In this document: positions 10,998 through 22,400 of the stretch, piece by piece | How the letters are laid out: every line of letters begins with the position of its first letter | How positions within the stretch are numbered: position 1 is the first letter of the stretch | Assembly (NCBI GenBank): GCA_029532415.1 | Contig: JAQOTA010000050.1 | Span: forward strand, 6,200,001-6,264,000 | DNA: 64,000 bases | Reading direction: 5' to 3' | Source of the DNA: Marasmius tenuissimus | Lineage: Eukaryota > Basidiomycota > Agaricomycetes > Agaricales > Marasmiaceae | Notes under the pieces: generated by a model | The model's database searches: none | What the model was told of the DNA's origin: nothing | The model's input: only the letters and a program-made list of their open reading frames with translations | Made by a program: the position numbers and the translations under genes

Positions 10998-13900
10998 GTG
11001 ATCTGCGAGAGCTGCAGCAAAGCTTCCAACAATGTCCAGGGATATAGAATCCACCTCGGAAAGTGCTCGAAGCGAAAGAGGACCACCGCACAGAATGACG
11101 AGGTCATGTCCCTCGCTCAAGCCGCAAAGCAGCAGAAACTCGGAAAACAGACGAAGAAACAGGTACCAGTGGACGACGAGGAGCTTCAGACTCCCAGAGC
11201 AGGGCCTTCTGATGACTGGGACATGCAGACTCCCAGAGCAGGGCCTTTGAATGCTCCAGCTCCTGACAATATCCCAAACTTGCGGCGTAGTGGAAGGTCA
11301 CACATGAAGCCTCTTCGTTTCGAGGATTTTGAAATCTCTAGCGTATCTGCGGTGATTCGGAGAAGTCGAGGAGACTCTGTAGCACCTCTCTCGACTCTGG
11401 CTACACCACTACGTGTGCCCTCTCCTCCACGAGTCCCTTCACCACCACCAGAACCTCAGCATCCGTCAGCAGGTGATGAACAGCCTTCTGCAGGGTCGCT
11501 TCCTCCTGCCCCACCAGCAGCAGCAGAACTGCCGCCCATACTGGTTGTTGTGCGAGTTTACCACAAAACACAGCCCAACGAGCTGGGTATCTTTCGGGTC
11601 TACGACTCGAAAGAGCCATCTAGATATCCCGAGGATCCTCAGTTGATTGCCTCTCCCAATCTCTTGTCGGATAAACCTCCAGACGCGGCCAGTCTAATCC
11701 AAAAGACTATGGCTTTGAGTCAAAACACTCAACCCGGTCATCAGAAGGAACCACCAAAACCTCCCCCGTACGCACCGCTGCCAAACGTTTCAAATTTCAG
11801 GCTATTTGATTGGGCGTACGAGGTTACCTCCATCACTGAGGCATCGCTGGACAGTTTGGTTCACAACGTGATACTCCAGCCAGATTTCGACCCGATCCAT
11901 TTCAGGAATTTCAGTGCGAAGCGCGAGCTACGCAAGCTCGACGCTCCCCTCCCTTCTGAGCATTGCAAATCCTCTGATAATCCAACCAAGCCCAGTCTGT
12001 TCAGGCCGAAGAAGGCCAACCCCACTCCCAAGCCGTCGAAGACTCCTCCTTTTGCTTTTGACGATTCCGTATGGCGTTGCGGTACGATATCCATCCCTAT
12101 GCCTTGTGTGGGTCACAAGTACGCCTCCGAGTCTGACGCACCTCAGCTCGTCATTGACAACGTCTGGTATCGAAAACCAATGAGCATAATACGCTCATTA
12201 GTACAAGATGATGAGTTCACGAAGCTGCACCTTCGGCCGTACAAGGAGTTTTGGCTTTGTCCAGGCACATCTCAGCCTCAGCAAATTTACGGAGAAGCTT
12301 TCACATTGAATTGAGCTATTTGAATCGAGCGCGACAAGCTAGAACGTCTAACCTCACAGGGGATCGCTGATGACCTGGAGACCATCATCATTTGGATGAT
12401 GATGGCCTCAGATTCCACTCACCTCGCAAACTTTGGTACCGCATCCTCTTGGCCTATCTACATGTACTTGGGAAACCGCACCAAGTACGAGCGGGGGCAT
12501 CCAAAGTTCTTCACTGCCCATCATCTGGCGTATATTCCTCAGGTTAAATTCTCGGTTGTATTTTCAGGCTCCGTTGCTAAAGCAACATTTTTAGATTCCC
12601 AACACAGTACGGGACGTATACCGTGAAGCCTACAATGTGCCTCCTTCGGACGAGGTCATCAAACATCTCAAGTGGGAGGTTATGCAGGCGGTCTGGAACC
12701 TCATCATGGACGAAGAGTTCGTGGAGGCGTACGACAAGTCTGTGGTAATCAAGTGCTCGGACAAGGTTAAGAGAAGATTCCTCCCAGAATTTTTCTCTTA
12801 CTCTGCCGATTATCCCGAAAAGTGAGTTCGTTTCAAGTACGATCTCTTTCAATTACTGACGCGTTCTCAGAATTGCTGTTGTGTGTGTGAAGTACCTGGG
12901 AACTTGTCTCTGCGTTCGGTGTCTCATCGAGAAGAGTCAAGTGAACATGATGGGTACCAAACTAGACATGAAACGACGAGTCAAGTTGAAGCGTGTAGAT
13001 GACGAGCAACGCCAGCGAGCAGTTGAGGATGCAAGGTGGCACATCTTCACGGATGGGCGGGGTGTCGAGTCCGATCCAGTCAAGCATCTCCTAGATGACC
13101 ACTCCCTGGTCCCAACGCGGGTAAGTAACAGAATATCTTACCACCTTTACATACTGACAATGTTGTAGAATGTATTATCAACCAAGTTGCTGCCTTTTGG
13201 ATTCGACCTATATCTCCTTCTCGTGATCGATCTCCTTCACGAGTTCGAGTTGGGGGTCTGGAAAGCCGTGTTGACGCACCTCATAAGGATGCTTTACGTG
13301 CAGAAGCCAGGGAAAAAGAAGAAAGATGACGCCGTCGAGGTTCTGGACAAGCGGTAAGCAATTTGCGTATTCTTCATCCTTTACTCCCTCTTACGGTTTG
13401 GCCTTAGCTTTCGCCGAGTCCCAATGTTTGGTCGTAGCACCATCCGTCGTTTTCATAACAATGTTTCACAAATGAAAAAGTTGGCAGCGAGGGACTTTGA
13501 GGACATACTCCAGGTATGGCAATCTCCTCGTATTCGTGGGGTTTCTGCCCATTGACGGTCTTTACAGTGTGCAATGCCTTGTTTTGAAGGGCTGTTCAAT
13601 GATAAGAAGATTGATAAGATGGTGCAGAACCTATTATTCGACCTCGCGGCCTGGCATGCCTACTCCAAACTATGGCTCCATACCGACTCTACTGTGGCGT
13701 CTTTTGAGGATACCACAGTCCAGCTTGGGAAGAGCTTGAGGAAATTTGCAAAGGACTCCGAAAACTTCAACACCAAGGAGACTCCTTGAGAGGTCGAAGC
13801 CCATGGACGACGAGCAGTAGCAACAGCCAAGCGCAAACCTGATACTGGGAAATCGACAACGACCAAGAAGTCTGGTGCTCAAGTGAAGAAGTTCAGTCTC

Positions 13901-15440
13901 TCCACCGCCAAGCTCCACTTTCTCGGAGATTATCCCAGTGCAATCAAAGAGTACAGTACGACTGACTCTTATACGACTCGCAATGTACGTTGTCTTTCAT
14001 TGTTCAGAGGATGACTAGACTAACTACTCGTCGTACAGAGCGAATGCCAACATCAGCAGGTCAAGAGTTTCTATCGGCGAACGAACAAGCAAAACCATGG
14101 TTCTCAAATCGTACGGCACGAGGGCCGCAAGCGCCTGCTATCAAGTATAAAGGCTCATATTCCGACCATGGTCAGGCAGAAGCGGTGGGGGAAGAAGAAA
14201 TTACTTGCTGGCAGCCAAGAATTGCTGCCAAAGACAGACCCTAACATACACTTTCATACCTCTTCAGGCACAGAACACCGCGTTCTGCTGTCCGATATTA
14301 ACTGGGTCGACGAGGGAGACAACGGAGAGGTTGAAGAGGATATTGCAACAAGGGTAAGTCCTACTAGCTCACCTGCCTTCTACGTTGCCTTATCGAGGGT
14401 TGCAGGATTTCATCCCCAAGCTCAAGGACCACCTTCTCCACTGACTTCTGGGACCGGACTCCAAAATGGAGTACACTACCGACGAACGTGCGAAGCTCAA
14501 CTTCACAAATGACACCGTGTTTGCCCACAAGACTATACGGTTCAACTTCAATACTTACGACCGGCAACGCGACCAGGATTCTGTCAACACACGCCTCCAC
14601 CCTGATGTCTACACGCTCTCCCCAGACACTGTCGGCAATGAAAACAAGCACCCTTACCAATATGCGCAGGTCATAGGCAGCTTCCATGCCTACGTCCGCG
14701 TAGAGCCTTCACTCCTTACCAAGAAGGTACCCATATGCCAGCGCGTGGAGTTCCTTTGGGTACATTGGTACCAAGTTGACAAGAAGTACAGAGCTGGCTT
14801 TTGTGCCAAGCGCCTTTACCGTCTATTCTTCCCCCCTCCAGAGGATGTCAATGCCTTTGGCTTCCTCGATCCCGCTGACGTTGTCCGGGGTATTCATATC
14901 GTTCCTGGCTTCGCTCATGGCCCATCTGAGACTGGTATGAGGCTCCCAGCGAACTCGTTGGCACGCCAGCTCGTTTCGTTGAACTCGAGTGGAAAGAGGG
15001 AGCTTGAAGAAGACGACTGGCAGTTTTACTACGTTGAATGTAAGGCATGGCTCTCTTTAATCTCAGGCCAAAGCTTACCTCCTTATCTCCTCAGGTTCGC
15101 CGATCATGACACAGTGATGCGATTTCGTGGGGGTGGCGTTGGACATCCTCAATTCCATGAATTCCTTCGATTCTTCGAGACGGATGCAGGGGTTGATGCT
15201 CAGATTTTACCTCGTTATGACGCCGGCAGAGAGGAGACTACTTCCCCCGTCAATAACGAGGTCGACTCGGGTGCTGAAGAGGAGGAGGCAGAGGAAGCTG
15301 AAGTAGAGGAAGAGGAGGCCGAGTCTTCCGGATCGGAGGAGTGGGTACTGTCGCCTGCACCTTCAGAATGCAGCGACAAAGACGAAGTCAATGGTGACTT
15401 GGGTGAAGACGACGAGGACATGGAGCATGCGGAGCTGTAA
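10998..15440 (+). pseudogene. Plavaka-type transposase, multi-exon, with disabling stops
   Basis: The first readable exon starts after a TTACAG acceptor and encodes a C2H2-like finger (ICESCSKASNNVQGYRIHLG), so the true first exon is upstream and not resolved. Next come Pro-rich linkers and RLFDWAYEV. The conserved core follows: SDSTHLANFG, SSWPIYMYLGN, HHLAYIPQ, LPFGFDLYLLLVIDLLHEFE, LGVWKAVLTHL, QDSVNTRLHPDVYTLS, AFGFLDPADVVRGIHIVPGF and MRFRGGGVGH. These are hallmark blocks of Plavaka transposases of basidiomycetes. The C-terminus is very acidic, with stop at 15438-15440. Damage: a frame break at about 12300-12314 ending in TGA, then TGA in frame at 13787-13789 and again at 14442-14444. 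Introns elsewhere keep good splice sites, so inactivation looks recent. Confidence 0.88.
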
Positions 15441-15619
15441 TTGTAACTTTCACTACACAATAGAGAAGCGTTTACTTCTACAGCCATGGTGTGATGGAAA
15501 CTGTAAGATTGCGGAAGGCTGTGAAAAGGCATTCCCATTCATAGAATCTGCTAACGCGCGGGAAACACGTCAGTAACAAGAGAATCGGGTAAGTATTTGA
15601 GAACGCATAGCTATGCCTC

Positions 15620-15740
15620 GTGGACTAATCAACCCGTTGATTCATCTGATAGGTCTGTGGACTCCCAAAACACGGTAGAACGGTCCAAAACCCGTTGAAA
15701 TACCCTTAACACACCCCAAAACCGGTTACAACCCCTTTCG
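15620..15740 (-). repeat. Subterminal repeat cluster, right end
   Basis: AACCCGTTGA at 15631 and AACCCGTTGAAA at 15689 are reverse complements of the left-end AACGGGTT motifs. AACCGGTTACAAC near 15720 is a variant. The orientation is opposite to the left end, as expected of a transposon's subterminal region. Confidence 0.5.
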
Positions 15741-15952
15741 TCTCTCGCCACGGATTCGGTGAGTCCTCACGCCCGCAACTTGTTTTGAGGGTTTTAACGA
15801 GTTTCAGGGGGGTTGTTCTCGTGTTCTAATACATTGACAAATCCCCAAGATTGTGTTTACTTGTTCTGTGAATACTAATCGGGTATAACCCCCTCGCAAT
15901 CCTCCAGTACCGTTTTGAGCCATTCTAACAACCCAGAACTCGTTGTATCTAG

Positions 15953-15981
15953 GTTCTACCGGTACAGGTATTTTGCTGATG
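15953..15981 (-). repeat. Right terminal inverted repeat of the putative transposon
   Basis: GTTCTACCGGTACAGGTATT... is the inverted copy of 5652-5680, with one mismatch in 29. Confidence 0.7.
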
Positions 15982-17683
15982 CAATACCCGTACATCGCGT
16001 CACCTGCCGGGAAGTATCAGACTAGGGTGAGCATCTACTCATACTTATTTCCATCCTATTCTTTGTCAACTCCCAGAGCAGAATAACGGACTCTGTCAGA
16101 TTCCCTCGCTTGGACTCCGGATTGACCTCAAACATGAGAAGCTGTCCCTGCTCTCAAATCTCAATACATATCCGGGCAGTATCGGTGTAATTATAGCTCA
16201 GGGCTTGAGTTTCAAGCCACGTTCTGTTCAATAGAGCCCTGTTGATTCCGCCCTCTTGGATCATCCAAGGGACGGACACAACATATACATTATTCACCGT
16301 CAATACGAAACGCGGGAGCGAGCCGTGGCTTGTAAGCACTGGTGACGCACTTATTCAGGCGTAACTAGTTGTAATTGTGCTATGTAACTTCCCTGAGAGG
16401 CCCTGTCAGAACCTGCCCCAGACTTTGCCTTCAAGACCTCCCCGAGGCCACCAAGCGGTCACCAACCTTTCGAGTACTCATTCATCAGTCGACTAGGACA
16501 TGTAGATGGTATACGAGGAGGGATATCGCCTTGGCTCTAATGGTTCCAAACTCAGGCTGAATCTTGAGCTATAGCGAGCATCGGATACGTGGGATCAAGC
16601 TTCCCACCCGCGTAGCTAGCGGCATTGAGTTGTTGGTCCTTGTGTAAACTTGAGTTTACGTTACGGTGTAGGGTCGGCTTGCGACCAATCAAATTGCCGC
16701 GGCTAACACCGACAGCACTTAGCCTGCTGTCGAATGTGATTCGAAAGTTCGACCTCATTTCTAATCTCCACCTCTGCAGTCACCTACCTCTCTCAGGTCC
16801 CAGTCTACTCGCGAATGTGCACTCGCCGAGAACTCGATAACCAACCTCATAGTCTTCAAATGGCAATCAATCAGTGACTCATGCTGACATTGTAGCATTG
16901 GCAGTGCGTGCGGCTGGATTGAATCTGATCACGTCAAAAAAGGATCATCCGGTCTTGATAAGAGAGGATAAGAGCTGCGGACTGGGAGAACTGGGGGAGC
17001 GTCGAGAAATGGTGAAGATTTACTGCCACCATTTTCAAAGTTCCAACTCGGTGGCATTGTGAAGCGCTTGGTGTTTTCGCTGGCCGTTGGCACTGGATTC
17101 AAAGAAGGGTTCGATGTCTCTCGACTCATCAATTGAATCCAGAATTGTGAACTGTACTGTTTCCTACTCAACGACCTCCCGAAGTGGGAGCGGCCGGTTC
17201 CATGGCATTAGAAGGGAAATCAAAGCCGCTTACCATCTTCCTATCTATATGTTCAGGGTAGTTTGTATTTCTACTCGGTATGTGACCTCTCGACTCATCT
17301 TAGCACCTCCGAAGCTCAGATAAACTGAGGCTCCCAATAAGCTGGCCTTGATAAGTATCTTCGAACGACACATCATCCGAGGTCTGGAGGTATTGATAGG
17401 CATTGCCACAAGATCCTCACTAGTTCCCCTGGCGCCAAGTGCCTGTACGGGCAATGTACAGACACGGTAACCATGATGCGACCATTGTTGTGATCGAGAT
17501 TGATATGTTGTGTCCCTGCCCTGATTACGCTCGAGTGATGCCAGTATATATGCAAGGCTCTCCCTGCTCATGATGGTTGAGCTGGGTTCCCCACACTCCC
17601 TGGCCTCGCGTCCAACGCACTCTAACGTTTCGTTCTTTTCTTCCTGTCATTCCTTCAATCCGCCGGTCGGATAATCTTCGAAA
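15982..17683. other. Intergenic region without recognised genes
   Basis: About 1.7 kb with only short ORFs lacking family features or convincing splice structure on either strand. The last 100 bases before 17684 (CGTTTCGTTCTTTTCTTCC) are pyrimidine-rich and suit the promoter and leader of the GPCR gene. Confidence 0.45.
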
Positions 17684-19273
17684 ATGTCTTCAGAAACTCA
17701 GTATTGGAGGGTGTTTGCCGCTGCGCTTTCTGGAAATGATACTTGGTATGAGTCTTATGAACGGGCGGGGGTCATTGTACGTGAACATATTCTCGCCAGG
17801 AGCTGCCAGACTGACTATCAACATCTCTAGGTTCTTTCTGTAGCTGCCCTCTTATCTATTATTGCAATTACCTTCGTTGCTGTGGTATGCGTGGATATTT
17901 TACATGAGGCGAACATTCATGTTCATGTGCTATTTAGCCCAGCATATTCTCGGCGCAGAAGACACAGAAGACCCACATCTTCGAATATCTAACATGCTTG
18001 CTGATCGCCAACATGATCCAATCTGTCGGAACCGCGATGAATCTGCGATGGGTTTCGAAGAACGGAGTGACAAATGGAGCTTTCTGCGTGGCACAAGGTG
18101 GGGAATCTGACTCGCAGCGTGGGGGAGTTATCTGAACATTCCTCATCACCAGGTGGAATCAAACAAGCGGGAAATGTAGCCACGGCGCTATGGACGTTCG
18201 TTCTGGCACTTCATCTATTCAATATTCTTTTCCTGCGCTCAGCAGTCACCAAAGTCGGACTTTGGTGTACATTAGTCGGGGGATGGCTTCTCATCCTGTT
18301 GCTTGTACTTCTCGGACCTCTTGCAATCCAGAAGTCCTCCAAAGGGCCATACTTTGGAGTATCAGGGGCATGGTACGTGCACTCGATATACATATACATT
18401 TGCCTTGACTGACTGATCTCCCCTCCCTCCTAGGTGCTGGATTACGAACGAGTACCCGGAAGAACAGGTATTCCTGGAGTATTTCTTCGTGCGTGTTGTA
18501 TTTCCTCAGAGCCTTCTCGCATGGTCCCTACATTTTGATACAGGAATTCGTTGCCGCTTCTCTCTCGTTCCTCTTGTACTGTGTCATCCTCCTGCGTGTT
18601 CGAGGAAACCTCGTTCACAACATGGGCAAATGGCAACTCAAGTTTATCTCGAAGACGGAGAGCTGGAGGTTGGGTTTCGCACGAGATCTGATTGACTCTG
18701 CTATGCTCAAACTGGCTCAGAGGATGGTTTGGCTACCAGTGAGTTTCGGTTGAATGTTGAATCGATCCAGCTCTTGAATATCATCGTTCTAGGTTGCTTA
18801 CACACTTCTCCTTATACCGATAACTATCACCCGACTTACTGAGTTCTCCGGACGAAGAGTGCCCTTCGGGGCTACCATCTTCGCGGCGGTGGTTTTCAAT
18901 CTAACAGGCAAGCCGATATTAATCACTCGCTGGTCGATATCTTACTCACCGCTGAGTTGTTCCGGTAGGCTTCGTCAACGTCGTCCTTATCGTCGTCACT
19001 CGTCGCGTTTTCCCAGATCTGGGTGCTCTCCCTGAGTTTAACACCCCGCGAAACAAGTTGCTCGACGTTGTGTTCGGCAAGACAGGTGTCACTCCATTCA
19101 CGTTGGAGAGGAGCGACACTGCGGATTCGTACAATCGCGAGCGACAGGCCAGGTTGCAAACCATGAGATCTGTCAGCCCGACTCCGGCCTCCCTGGAAGC
19201 TGGACTTCAGCGTACAACGAGTACCTCCAGCACGATGACCCAGGACTCAACAGCTAACTTGATAACCAAGTGA
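17684..19273 (+). CDS. G-protein-coupled receptor, Git3/cAMP-receptor-like
   Basis: A plasma-membrane seven-helix receptor, probably for nutrient signals. The start MSSETQYWRVFAAALSGNDT (17684) is followed by an exon join at 17776/17831 giving the first helix (VLSVAALLSIIAITFVAV). A second intron, 17885-17937, leads to HIFEYLTCLLIANMIQSVGT (helix 2). Further exons give NVATALWTFVLALHLFNILF, GGWLLILLLVLLGPLAI, the CWITNEYPEEQVFLEYFF segment typical of fungal Git3-like receptors, a helix FVAASLSFLLYCVILLRV, a basic cytoplasmic loop, VAYTLLLIPITITRL, and a final helix ending FVNVVLIVVTRRVFP. The C-tail is Ser/Thr-rich, with stop at 19271-19273. The ligand cannot be told from sequence. The gene converges on CFT1, with 176 bp between stops. 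Confidence 0.85.
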
Positions 19274-19449
19274 CCCCCGCCCCGTTCACGATGGCTTACA
19301 TACCGATTTGTATTCGTTCGACGATCTCGCAGTACCCGTAATCTATTTGTAGCGTATGACGACACAAGGACTGCTTTTGGATGGAGGGAATGATACACAG
19401 GGAACTTGGGGTTCGAGAGTGAGAAGGACCAATCCATGGTCCTTGAGAA

Positions 19450-22400
19450 TTACCATGCCTCCTGAAGAGGAAGCAAGTCCTTCAGCACGACAGAAACCTC
19501 TGCACCAATTTGTTTCGTCATCTCCGCCTGCCCTGTCGTGGGCAGTGCTCCAAAATGACACAGCAGGTTGCCATCTAGAATCCCCTTTGACAACGGCCTC
19601 GATTCATGATCGTTCTTCACAATGCTGAGAAAACTGGTTGAAGGGCTGTGCTCTAAGATTGTGTTGATACTACTCACCGGAATGCCCTGGGGTTAAGACC
19701 AGCTATGTGTTGAATATTCCTCGTGATCTGGCCTTGCAAGAGTTGCAACCGCTTCGAAGCCTCTTCATCAATGGGAGTAAGACAGACTAAAGAACCATTC
19801 GTAGCACCTATGAGCAATCCGATGTCAGTACCTGTTCGATCGTAGTACAAGTAGGCGCATGCTTACTGCAGATTATCCTCGAGTCAGGAATGACGGCGTC
19901 GGGAACCGGTCGCCGTGCTACCAAGATTGTCGATTTGTACTCTGCCTGCGCGTTATACTCCGTGCGCAAAATTAGATGACGGCCGTCTCGAGAATTAGGA
20001 TCTGAGATCATAACATAAGTATGAACGGGAGTGCAGCTTCATTCAAACTCACCATGTGGATTGTGGTCATACAACCTGATGATACCATCTTCATCACTCG
20101 ATACCAACGACATCTCGTCTTCTGTGAAGAAAAAGTCGACTCTGTTGATAGAGCGATGTTCGACGTCCTTCCCAAGCAACACGAGCTTGTAGGGATCTTC
20201 CTGCAGACGAATCACCACGTTAACCTCATTCCTTGGGCAGAGCGAGACTAAACGCACCTGGAATGCGACGAAAGATACGCTCTTCACGGCGTCGCTGATA
20301 AGGAGCAAATTTTTGATTGTCCGGAGGGACGTGACATACAGCCCCACGTCCATGAAGGCAACCCCTACTAGTCTCTCATCGAGATCGAATGCACGCACGA
20401 AGATCTGCGCGGAAATTGAGATCATGTTCTTATCCATTGAACTAGGCGTAACACCAACCTTCTGGCCCATTGAGGACACTAAATATCCGTTCATGCCACA
20501 AAGGGCCGTCACTGGCCCCTTCGCATCATCGCGACATCGTAGACGAAGCTTGTACCAACGCTTGGGTACAAGAGACGGGTCCGGAACGACTTCAACTATC
20601 TCGAAGATATAGGTCTAAAAACGTCGGCCCATCAATAATTGCACCGCGGGAAGCTATTAATGAGTGACTCACTGCTCCTTTGACGGCCAAGTCTTCGCCC
20701 CTGTTGATGGTGGTCCCGACAGCAATGAATTCTTTGCTTCCCGACTCCGTGCTGGATGTTTCTAGCGTGACGCAAGCCACCGCATTGACCACCTCGTTGT
20801 TGGCAAATTCGTATCTATCACGTGACGCTATCAGCAATGAACATGAGGACAGCGGGAAAGAAACCCTCTACCCATCCATGGTGACCCATAAATCGGGAGA
20901 AATCAGTTCGAGAGTTGAGCACTCGACATTCGGGTCGGAGATATTTGGATCTACGATACCACGTTAATAAAGCATAAAGGCCTCACACATCGATAGGCAA
21001 TACGCACCGTCGGGTTCCCATATCCTGTTGCCATCCTCGTCATAAGAAGTGAACGGGGCTTCTAACGTCGCCGACGCAACGATTAAAGAAGTCGATGGAT
21101 CGAACACGACGTTCGAGTACGCTCGCCCTCGAGGGATGGACTTGTATGGTAAAGGCCCATCGAGCTCGAAATCTGGAACCCATTCAATAAGACTCGGACC
21201 CTGAAGTGAATCGTAAGAATGCAGTCACAGAAGCGCAACGAGAACAACAGCATACCTCATCGGAATACACCATGAAATCGCCTTTGGACTCCCATACTGA
21301 GCACTGCGTGAACGAATGGACAACCGAATGTCCCGAGGGGAATAACCTCAATCCTCCCTTATCCGTGTTCAAGATCCAACTAGGATTCTCTCCGGTGAAG
21401 AAGACACCGGAGTACGTCTTGGAGCTATGAACTGGACTCGTAGTGAACGGAATGAACTGTCTGATTATCCTCTTTTGTTCGGCGATGATACCCTGCGCGC
21501 CCTCCTCGGGACGCGAGATGTCAAATTTCTTCGCCAGGGCCTTTACGAATTTGACGTTGACGTAGGTTGTACGGGGTGTGATAGAAGGGTCTATGATAGA
21601 GGAATCCGATGGCAGAATTTGATAGATGGCCGAATGGCCGGAACGCAGTAACACCTTCATAAAAGAGACGTGTGATATTAGCCAAGCCCCAAAAATAGTA
21701 CGCAGAGGGAAATATGCGTACGAAGAGATGAGGTTTAGGCCGTGATTCCCCCAGCGGTGCCACAACCACCTGTTCAATATCTGGATCTTGCAGCTTACGA
21801 GGAGAATCCTGAGGCAGAGACAGGGCAGGTGGGTCATGGGAGTCTGTCACCACGGTTTGCAAAGTCGATAACAAGGAGGTCGAGAAGGCCAGAGCCAGCT
21901 TCGGGAGTGTCCATATCTATCCATGATGTCAGTAAACAGCGTAGATAGAGCACTTCATGAAAAACATCACCTCTACAGTGCCTTGAGGCCTGACTAGCAA
22001 CAGCCACTGCGTAGGATTGCCGGCGGTTGAAGAGGTAGAGCCTTGTCCGGTCTTTTCGCTCGTAGCACTTGGTGGTACGGCAGCCGGTGTATGATAATTT
22101 GAATCCAACAAGCCGGTTGTATCTGAGAAGAAGCTTCCTGTGAGGTAACGGGAACTCTGAATATAGGTTAGTACAACTGCCGCGACCGGAGTTTAGGACA
22201 AAAATAACCTTTTCTCCCATGGGTGACATATCCTTCCTTCGTATCTTTCCCCGTTCAGGTTCCCCAATGAACATCCCGATTGAGTCATCCTCTCTAAAAA
22301 TCAAGACATAGGGATCGAGGATGCTGCACGCCTTGATTTTCGCCCGCGGAGTGTGCCCGTCCATATCCTTGATGATCTGTCGTTCAGTGCCGTCTTCAAC

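Larger units (their letters stand above)
5652..15981. mobile_element. Probable Plavaka-type DNA transposon with passenger genes
   Basis: The ends at 5652-5680 and 15953-15981 are inverted copies of each other (28 of 29 positions match). Inside both ends, short AACGGGTT-like motifs recur in opposite orientations, as in the subterminal regions of CACTA-like elements. The interior carries a Plavaka-type transposase (rightward) and two leftward genes. Directly outside the inverted ends is a possible AT/AT direct repeat, if the element starts at CAGCAAAATACC, but a 2-bp repeat is weak evidence. Element limits are inferred from the inverted repeats alone. The transposase is damaged, so this copy is probably immobile unless helped by another copy. 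Confidence 0.6.

Noticed and set aside
10998..11000. GTG as start codon of the transposase
   Set aside because: It directly follows a TTACAG splice acceptor, and GTG starts are not expected in fungal nuclear genes. A 5' exon upstream is more likely.
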